Of a stretch of DNA of 64,000 nucleotides, positions 58,801-64,000 are shown piece after piece. Both the position numbers and the translations under genes were made by a program. How positions within the stretch are numbered: position 1 is the first letter of the stretch; every line of letters begins with the position of its first letter. This DNA comes from Rhodohalobacter sp. SW132 (GTDB lineage Bacteria; Bacteroidota; Rhodothermia; Balneolales; Balneolaceae): the NCBI RefSeq assembly GCF_003390325.1, contig NZ_QUOK01000002.1, forward strand, positions 248,001 to 312,000. The letters are read 5' to 3'. The notes under the pieces are model-generated. The model saw nothing but the letters and a program-made list of their open reading frames with translations, was not told the origin of the DNA and ran no database searches.

Positions 58801-58902
58801 AATCAGGGGAAGGATCAGTAAAAAAAGGAGTGGTTTGATTAAATCAGAAAATGGGTTGGGTGACGAAGCTGTGTGAGGCAATAGAGGTATGTCTCGTTTC
58901 AT
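55846..58902 (-). CDS. GH115 alpha-glucuronidase, lipoprotein
   Basis: Removes (4-O-methyl)glucuronic acid from internal positions of glucuronoxylan, complementing GH67. From the ATG at 58902 the protein has 1018 residues: a signal ending ILIGC (lipobox Cys38), an N-terminal beta domain, the GH115 core (KYRGIFINNENPGLLGW, KGNYLWPAMWGKAFHDDDP, VTLGMRGDGDMP) and C-terminal beta-sandwich domains (INEPWVTLSGASGSI region). The open frame extends to 58965, but the internal Met gives a better signal peptide. It has its own regulatory sites upstream (58991, 59162). It probably sits at the outer envelope. Confidence 0.94.
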   Translation of the reverse strand: MKRDIPLLPHTASSPNPFSDLIKPLLFLLILPLILIGCSDREEYTGDQHDGYMSDQTETVLHTDDSGLVSFSSVEGHFPLASNGTPVPLYIHENDDSGVIRAFRDLQSDIERVTNSEPGLYTDTNPDADRIVIAGTIGQNPEIDRLIEEGKLDVSDVDGKWETFVITVVEDPFPGTEEALVIAGSDKRGTIYGIYELSEKIGVSPWYWWADVPVVQQSDLYISPEPHSLGEPAVKYRGIFINNENPGLLGWVTTRYGGFNHEFYEHVFELILRQKGNYLWPAMWGKAFHDDDPMNPKLADEYGVVIGYSHHEPLMRSHIEWSRYGEGPWDYSQNEERLREFWTEGIERIHDYETTVTLGMRGDGDMPLSDDRNIELMEQIIADQREIIREHAQDTSKITQYWALYKEVQEYYEMGMTVPDDVMILLANDNWGNIRLLPDPETAHEREGGWGLYYHFDYVGGPRTYKTLNTTQIARIWEQMNLTYQHGVDELWLVNVGDIKPHEFPISFFLDFAWNADEFTHDDMDAYPVNWARQNFGPQYAEEIGHILTEYTRINSRRKPELLDEDTYSLQNFREAERVLEEWEELREITETVKSGLSEKYYDAFYQLVEYKVEAASSLHEMYMETAKNRAYARQVRNTTNDVAERVRELFNQADEIRGRYHSVADGKWKHQADQTYIGYTSWAQPYADRMPYVDIIHTPYDRGVMAVSAENSLVPWPGPFSYPGPTAADEPKLPVFDKFNQQEYYFEIFNQGSEPFDYEIEVNEPWVTLSGASGSIDTQEKVWVSIDWDNVPHGEQEASIYVTGPNAEWDEHTAEIKIEVFNPETPSRNEIQGFVESNGYVSMEAGNYDRNITKDDLQWKKIPQLGRTQSAMSPWPVIADVQEPGNPDTPRLEYDMHIFNPGEVTVRVYLSPTKNYSKNFRNLDGIRYALSFNDDEPTVVNMHDEMPEGGGFDTNVWYEWTRNNAIIKETTIEISEAGLNTLKFWLVDTGVVLQKIVVKTDDIPETYLGPPESLRAN

Positions 58903-58965
58903 CGGTAGGGGTTTCAAAATTTTGCGTTGTGATTGTGAATCTATATCACCAAAAGATAGCTGCAA

Positions 58966-59376
58966 GCGGCTGAAAACGCGGGGTTTATTAAAAAGCGCTT
59001 ACAGTCATTACGTGGTGTTGAGGTGATTTCTATATAAAAATTGCACGCTGAATTCATTAGAATGAGAGCAACAATTGCCTCAATCTTTTTATGAATGGTT
59101 GGAACGATCCATGAAATAAAATGAATTTCGGTTTTAAACGAAAGAAAAGAGATGTAATAATTTGCGCAAATTAGAGCAAATTAAAACAAGAATTAGTGAG
59201 ATTTTAGAAGGTTGGCATCTAAACAATGCTGAAGTGCACGAGCGTCAGTCAGTTGCTCTAAAGGTTTGAAATATGTTGATGTAACCGGCTGCCTCCGGGG
59301 TTGAAAACTTTTTGCTTTGCCATGCTTAAGGGGAGCCTGATGGCGAACACCTGATGGAGGCTTGGTTCCAAATCGG
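58966..59376. promoter_or_regulatory. regulatory region upstream of GH115
   Basis: Holds AAAAGCGCTT (58991-59000), 91 nt upstream of the GH115 start, and TTGCGCAA at 59162-59169 with TAGAGCAA at 59172-59179. A frame at 59193-59417 on the minus strand is not a convincing gene. The rest shows nothing recognisable. Confidence 0.5.
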
Positions 59377-59919
59377 TTACTCTTCTTCCCAGTCTCCCCA
59401 GAACAGATCAAACTCAACAGGATAGCGGAGATACTCGCGCGGTACTTTCACGATATATGAAGCAGCAGTCGGTACCAAGCAAGCTGCTTCCCGGATTTCA
59501 ACTCTGTAAACCAATGTTCCATCTTGCAGGAAAAGACCTTGTCCGTATAGCAGAAGGCACTGGTGGTGACCTTTTGTCCCCGCAAGGAGAAACGAATCGT
59601 TGAAATCTACCTGGGTATCTTCATTGCAGATGATGTACGTTTGAAATTCATCCTTACTGGTGATAATCAATTCAGCTTCACCGGCTGAGGTCTCTATATT
59701 GGAATAGTTCAGCCTGCATCGCGTAATACTTGTGGACTCTTCGTCTTCATACGGCATTGGACTTCCTCTCAGAATCTCAAACGGCACAGGTTCCGCTTCA
59801 GAAAGTTCCTCAATATCGAAAACGGAAGAACAGGAGAGGGGGATAAGGATGAGAAACAGGATGATGAATATTCGAGTTCTTCTATACTGTCGATCAAAGA
59901 AGAATATGCAACGGCTCAT
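59377..59919 (-). CDS. hypothetical lipoprotein
   Basis: Not recognised. The 180-residue product has a positive N-region and hydrophobic segment ending LIPLSC (lipobox Cys30), then a beta-rich domain (about 45-170) with several Cys (CRLNYS, ICNEDTQ, HHQCLL, AACLV) that could form disulfides. It starts 23 nt after the stop of the TolB-like gene on the same strand, so the two are probably co-transcribed. It may be an export partner. Function unknown. Confidence 0.7.
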   Translation of the reverse strand: MSRCIFFFDRQYRRTRIFIILFLILIPLSCSSVFDIEELSEAEPVPFEILRGSPMPYEDEESTSITRCRLNYSNIETSAGEAELIITSKDEFQTYIICNEDTQVDFNDSFLLAGTKGHHQCLLLYGQGLFLQDGTLVYRVEIREAACLVPTAASYIVKVPREYLRYPVEFDLFWGDWEEE

Positions 59920-59942
59920 TTTCCTGGCTTTTATTTGATTCT

Positions 59943-60896
59943 TTACGATGGCAGGGGAATAGGAGATATCGTAAACAGGTGAAATCCGGGCTGTTTTAAA
60001 TCTGCAATGGAACGGGTGCTGCTTCCATCATAATTCATGATTTTTAAACTTTTTTCTTCTTCAGATATGTAAACAATCCGGTTTGACCGGGAATCGGGGA
60101 GCCATCGCGGTGCCGTCACATCATCAGATAATTTGTGATATCCGGCTCCATCGGAACGGATGATCATGGGTGGGTACATGTGACTCTCTCCGGTAACCGC
60201 AGTCATAATCATCGATCCATCGGGCGACCAACCCCGAATCGAGATGATGTTTTCCGAATCGGGACTCAATTGCTGAGAGGTACCGTTTTCAAGATTTGTT
60301 TTCCAAAGTTTGTAGTCACTGATATATGCAATATCTGATCCATCGGGAGACCATACAAGGCCACGCGAGGAGACGTCATCTGCAATTTTTTCGGGGTTGG
60401 AACCATCTCTGTTCATTACAAATAGCTCATTCTCATTGCGTCTTAAGGCAATTTTGTCTCCGTTTGGAGACACGACCGGAGTTCTTCCCAAAAACCCTTT
60501 TTGAAATGATTCAGAATGGATATGATAGGTATACACCGTATCAAAACGGCTGAACAATAACTCCTCTTGTGATAACCAGCCAAACCCATAAGCCGGAAAA
60601 TTGGGAATATCGATCTCTCTTACATCAGACCCGTCAGGTTTTAAGGTGAAGTAATCGACGTTATATATGTCAGTAAGCAATCGGCCTGCATCCGGTGACC
60701 ATTCAAGGTTATAGGGAGTGCCTCTCAGTTTATAAATTTCGGTAAGCTCACTTCCATCCAGGTTTACGGTGTTCAGGCTTAATCCGTCCGCAAAAGCAAT
60801 CTTGTATTGTTCCAGTTCCCCGGGATCAACCGTCTTGCTGCAGCCAGTAAAAAGTAAAAAAATCAGTATCGTAAGGATGGTTGATTGTTTCTCCAT
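59943..60896 (-). CDS. TolB/WD40-like lipoprotein
   Basis: The 317-residue beta-propeller lipoprotein (signal ending LLFTGC, Cys19) has repeats such as LEWSPDAGRLL, LVWSPDGSDIAYIS and WSPDGSMIMTAV. It is the intact paralog of the frameshifted gene at 50399-51486. It is divergent from the GH51 gene. Function is not known; a glycan- or protein-binding role at the envelope is possible. Confidence 0.82.
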   Translation of the reverse strand: MEKQSTILTILIFLLFTGCSKTVDPGELEQYKIAFADGLSLNTVNLDGSELTEIYKLRGTPYNLEWSPDAGRLLTDIYNVDYFTLKPDGSDVREIDIPNFPAYGFGWLSQEELLFSRFDTVYTYHIHSESFQKGFLGRTPVVSPNGDKIALRRNENELFVMNRDGSNPEKIADDVSSRGLVWSPDGSDIAYISDYKLWKTNLENGTSQQLSPDSENIISIRGWSPDGSMIMTAVTGESHMYPPMIIRSDGAGYHKLSDDVTAPRWLPDSRSNRIVYISEEEKSLKIMNYDGSSTRSIADLKQPGFHLFTISPIPLPS

Positions 60897-61386
60897 GATC
60901 GGTTTGTTTTAGGCAGGATGGGTAGAAACCTCGTCAGGACCGTCTCCTGCATTATGATTCGGGTTGTCTAAACTCTGTAAGAATAGAAAGCATTCATTTC
61001 CCTGATTTCTGTTATATATACAAAAAATTTAGGTTTAGATGAGTTGAAATGCAATTGAATGGTGCCTGACTTTGACATCTGCACTTTTTAACAGCCATCA
61101 CCATTCATGAGTGTCTTCTGACACTGTCATCGCAGGTATCATTGTCATTATTCAAAATTTTCAAGTACATTATTTGCTCATTGGTTGAACAAAGTTTGCC
61201 TTAAATGGTTGAGGTTTGCTCAAGAACTGCTTGTTGGATTACTGACTTGCTGCAAACCTATACCAATCATTCATCCAACTGAATAATCGGCGGTGCGTGT
61301 ATTTGGATGTTTGATCATATAGTAGAAATTAGCATCTAATTCAATTCCCGAACACAGAATAACATTAACAAACAGTGAGTGAAAAG
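60897..61386. promoter_or_regulatory. divergent regulatory region of TolB-like and GH51 genes
   Basis: Contains TTGCTCAT at 61174-61181 and TTGCTCAA at 61216-61223 (42 bp apart, two 21-bp units), with TTGAACAA at 61185-61192, about 170-210 nt upstream of the GH51 start. A short hairpin AGTGTC-TTCT-GACACT is at 61110-61125. No gene is visible. Confidence 0.5.
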
Positions 61387-62955
61387 ATGAGTCAAATCAG
61401 AAAAGCGCTTTTGTTCATTTTTATTTTATGCATGCAAATGCATTTTTTTAATAATAATGCAGATGCTCAACAGAATCGTGTTGTCATTAACGCGGACCAG
61501 GAACTGAGTGAGATCAGCAAACACATCTACGGTCAGTTTGCCGAACATCTTGGCCGGGGGATTTATGGCGGCATCTGGGTGGGTGAGGATTCCGATATCC
61601 CGAATACGGAAGGGTACCGGAATGATGTCCTGCAGGCACTTCGGGACCTCGAAGTTCCCAATGTTCGCTGGCCCGGCGGCTGTTTTGCGGATGAATACCA
61701 CTGGAAAGATGGTATCGGTCCCGCAGATGAGCGCCCGGTGCGGATCAACACCCACTGGGGAATGGTGGAAGAGGATAACAGTTTTGGCACACACGAATTT
61801 CTTCGATTGATGGAGCTGATTGATGCCGAACCGGTTATAGCGATGAATGTAGGAAGCGGAACGCCGAGGGAGATGGCCCGATGGCTGGAATACCTGAATT
61901 ACGATGGTGAGAGCACGCTTGCGAACATGAGGCGTGAAAACGGCCGCGATGAACCCTGGGGTGTGAAATACATCGGCGTGGGTAATGAAAGCTGGGGCTG
62001 CGGCGGTAACATGACTGTAGAATTCTATGCCGATCTGTATCGCCAGTATGCAACCTTTACGAAGGAATTCAGCGGGCACGAACTGTTTCGCGTTGCCAGC
62101 GGCCGGTACGACACCGAATATGATTGGACCGAACATATGATGCAGGAAGCCGGCGATATGATGGAAGGTGTTTCACTTCATTATTATGTGATTCCCACTG
62201 CAGACTGGGACGCCAAAGGCCCTTCGATCGATTTTGATGAAGATCTTTATTTTGCAGGAATTCAGCGCTCGCTGTTGATGGATGAATATGTTCAGGGTCA
62301 CTCTAACCGAATGGACAAATTTGACCCTGAAAAAAATGTAGCCATGGTTGTAGATGAATGGGGGATCTGGACCGACCCATACCCCGGAACAAACCCGGGA
62401 TTCCTGGAGCAGCAAAACTCCCTTCGTGATGCGCTCATCGCCTCCATTACGCTCGATATCCTCAACAAACACAGTGATCGCGTGCGAATGGCGAACATTG
62501 CCCAGATGATAAACGTGCTTCAGGCGATGATCCTGACTGACGGGGACAAGATGGTTAAAACACCGACCTATCACGTGTTTGATCTCTACCGGATTCACCA
62601 TGACACTCAGCTGTTACATACACACATGATGGAGATCAATGAATACTCGTATGAAGATGAGAGCATCCCCGTACTGAGCATGACCCCCTCAAAAAACAGC
62701 GACGGACAGATCGGAATAACGATTACAAATAAAAGTCCGAATACTCCACAGAGCGTTGAAATTGAGATTCGGGGCCAGCAAATCGGTAATCTTTCTGAGG
62801 GCCGCATTCTGGCCGCAGAACATTTTGCGGATATAAATACATTTGAAGACCCGGACCGGCTGACAATTGAAGAATTCACAAATTACAGCCTGAACGGTAA
62901 CACAATAACCCTCGAGCTGCCGCCGATGTCTGTGGCGGCTTTGCGGGTTGAATAA
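61387..62955 (+). CDS. GH51 alpha-L-arabinofuranosidase
   Basis: Removes arabinofuranosyl side chains from arabinoxylan. The 522-residue protein (ATG 61387) has a signal peptide (hydrophobic to ADAQ, about 28), a TIM barrel with NVRWPGGCFADEYHW, acid/base E201 (VGNESWG) and nucleophile E324 (VVDEWG), and a C-terminal beta-domain. The signal peptide indicates export. A GTG at 61375 also opens the frame. The LacI-type palindrome AAAAGCGCTTTT at 61401-61412 lies within codons 5-9. It is followed by a very strong terminator. Confidence 0.93.
   Translation: MSQIRKALLFIFILCMQMHFFNNNADAQQNRVVINADQELSEISKHIYGQFAEHLGRGIYGGIWVGEDSDIPNTEGYRNDVLQALRDLEVPNVRWPGGCFADEYHWKDGIGPADERPVRINTHWGMVEEDNSFGTHEFLRLMELIDAEPVIAMNVGSGTPREMARWLEYLNYDGESTLANMRRENGRDEPWGVKYIGVGNESWGCGGNMTVEFYADLYRQYATFTKEFSGHELFRVASGRYDTEYDWTEHMMQEAGDMMEGVSLHYYVIPTADWDAKGPSIDFDEDLYFAGIQRSLLMDEYVQGHSNRMDKFDPEKNVAMVVDEWGIWTDPYPGTNPGFLEQQNSLRDALIASITLDILNKHSDRVRMANIAQMINVLQAMILTDGDKMVKTPTYHVFDLYRIHHDTQLLHTHMMEINEYSYEDESIPVLSMTPSKNSDGQIGITITNKSPNTPQSVEIEIRGQQIGNLSEGRILAAEHFADINTFEDPDRLTIEEFTNYSLNGNTITLELPPMSVAALRVE
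61401..61412. promoter_or_regulatory. AAAAGCGCTTTT palindrome inside the GH51 start
   Basis: Perfect 12-bp palindrome identical to the operator at 10062-10073 but lying just after the ATG, in codons for KAL. It could be a functional operator or chance: AAAGCGCTTG also occurs by coincidence inside an unrelated gene at about 5299-5308. Confidence 0.35.
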
Positions 62956-62961
62956 CAGTAC

Positions 62962-62999
62962 GACCTGTCAGGTTTTTCGCAAACCTGACAGGTCTTTTA
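62962..62999 (+). terminator. Rho-independent terminator after GH51
   Basis: Perfect 14-bp stem GACCTGTCAGGTTT/AAACCTGACAGGTC with a short loop, followed by TTTTATT. It separates GH51 from the downstream dehydrogenase gene. Confidence 0.93.
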
Positions 63000-63057
63000 T
63001 TATAAGTTTCAACAAAAACGTCTCTTTGATAAAACCACATATAGATTATAATTACAT

Positions 63058-64000
63058 ATGATACGATTCTTACTGGCACTTCTTTTGATTACCTTTTTTC
63101 CTGTCCTTCTCTTTTCACAAACTCCGCAAATACTGGATGAAGATCTCACAATTCAGGCAATAACAGAGGTTCCATTTGAGGCCGTTAAACTGTCCTATAA
63201 TCATCAGGATGAAACACTTTATCTGCTCACACAACCTGGAGATATTTATAGTGTAGATATTGAAAACGGACAGCTCACCGAAGTGCAAAACAGTTCCGAT
63301 CACGGGCTTGAAGATGTGCAGGGGTTTGATATTTCCTATGACGGACGATTTTTTATCGTAGGGAATATCCGTAACAACTCTGATTTTACGAATATTGGAG
63401 TCATTAAGCGGGCAGAGGTTGTCAACGGAGCCTGGGAGTGGAGTACGGTGGCGGAATCGGAGCCGTATCCACTCAGCAACACCTTTTTTGATCATGTGAT
63501 GAATGGGGTGGTAGTGAGTCCGGACGGGCAGATGCTCTATGTGAACAGCGGCTCGCGAACCGATCACGGGGAAGTTCATTCAGTTGATGGGCGCTATCCC
63601 GGTTTGAGAGAAGCACCGCTGACAGCCATCATTCTGCAATTACCCGCAGATGGTGAGGATATAATTCTGGAAAATGACAGGGATATTCTCAGGGATAATG
63701 GTTACCTGTATGCAGAAGGCACACGGAACAGTTTTAGCCTGGCATTTAACACCGATGGAAAGCTATTTGCAGCCGACAACGCTGGTGAGCGCGATGATCC
63801 AGAGGAGCTGAACTGGCTGCGTGAAGGCCATCACTACGGTTTTCCCTGGGTGATGGGCGGCAATCAAAACCCTATGCAATTCGAAGGGTATGTACCTGAA
63901 GAAGATCTGCTGCTGCCGACTGAGACCGGTTCATACCACTACTTTTATGATGATCCCGACTTTCCCGCACCGCCGGAGGGGGTAGAATTTACTGCAGCAA
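63058..64000 (+). CDS. glucose/sorbosone dehydrogenase-like protein (partial)
   Basis: The frame from ATG 63058 runs off the window after 314 codons with no stop. The product has a signal peptide (hydrophobic LLALLLITFFPVLLF to SQ, about 21) and the beta-propeller of soluble PQQ-type sugar dehydrogenases. Typical features are GTRNSFSLAFNTDGKLFAADN, then DDPEELNWLREGHHYGFPWV. This fits aldose or oligosaccharide oxidation in the periplasm, but the cofactor and substrate are unproven. It may lie outside the xylan locus proper. Confidence 0.85.
   Translation, partial: MIRFLLALLLITFFPVLLFSQTPQILDEDLTIQAITEVPFEAVKLSYNHQDETLYLLTQPGDIYSVDIENGQLTEVQNSSDHGLEDVQGFDISYDGRFFIVGNIRNNSDFTNIGVIKRAEVVNGAWEWSTVAESEPYPLSNTFFDHVMNGVVVSPDGQMLYVNSGSRTDHGEVHSVDGRYPGLREAPLTAIILQLPADGEDIILENDRDILRDNGYLYAEGTRNSFSLAFNTDGKLFAADNAGERDDPEELNWLREGHHYGFPWVMGGNQNPMQFEGYVPEEDLLLPTETGSYHYFYDDPDFPAPPEGVEFTAA

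Noticed and set aside
59193-59417. Minus-strand 74-residue frame
   Set aside because: It overlaps the 3' end of the hypothetical lipoprotein gene in another frame, and no domain is recognised.

Overview
The window looks like a chromosome segment from a marine or halophilic relative of the Bacteroidetes, most likely Balneolota/Rhodothermota. The evidence is indirect: eight large secreted proteins end in a type IX secretion (T9SS) sorting domain of the NYPNPFNP type, envelope lipoproteins are numerous, and there is a TonB-dependent receptor. No rRNA, tRNA, CRISPR array or intact mobile element was seen.

Positions 1-8400 hold housekeeping genes: an O-acetylhomoserine sulfhydrylase (cut by the window edge) and a CoA-binding protein behind a SAM-I riboswitch, pdxJ-era, an NlpC/P60 lipoprotein, an unknown 194-residue protein, an RluA-type pseudouridine synthase and uvrC. 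Two or three palindromic intergenic repeats lie here.

Positions 8600-63000 form one large glucuronoarabinoxylan-degradation locus. A LacI-family regulator is followed by a plus-strand cluster: SDR oxidoreductase, GH67 alpha-glucuronidase, GH3 beta-xylosidase/glucosidase, GPH sugar:cation symporter, GH10 lipoprotein xylanase, a decayed mannonate dehydratase remnant and a SASA-type acetylesterase. Next come a CBM-only secreted protein, a multi-CBM GH10 xylanase, a TonB-dependent receptor with no SusD, a beta-helix-like secreted protein, a SurA-like lipoprotein foldase and a GH43. A minus-strand operon (GH43, CE1-like esterase, second multi-CBM GH10) faces a divergent GH30 xylanase. A second minus-strand block holds two CotH/lamin-tail giants, TolB-like lipoproteins (one frameshifted), an intradiol dioxygenase-like protein and a GH115 alpha-glucuronidase. 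GH51 arabinofuranosidase closes the locus, followed by a partial sugar-dehydrogenase-like gene.

Inferred division of labour: T9SS enzymes (GH10, GH30, GH43) cut xylan at the surface or outside, the TonB receptor imports oligomers, periplasmic enzymes and lipoproteins (GH67, GH115, GH10, GH51, esterases) remove side chains, and GPH plus the signal-less GH3 finish in the cytoplasm.

The most notable observation is regulatory. Two short palindromic motifs recur in the upstream regions of the locus. One is AAGCGCTT, a LacI-type operator. The other is TTG(A/C)GCAA or its complement TTGCTCAA, often as copies 20-21 bp apart. The upstream regions of the CBM-only gene and the large GH10 gene keep the same spacing between motifs and start codon. 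This suggests a coherent xylan regulon with two DNA-binding regulators.
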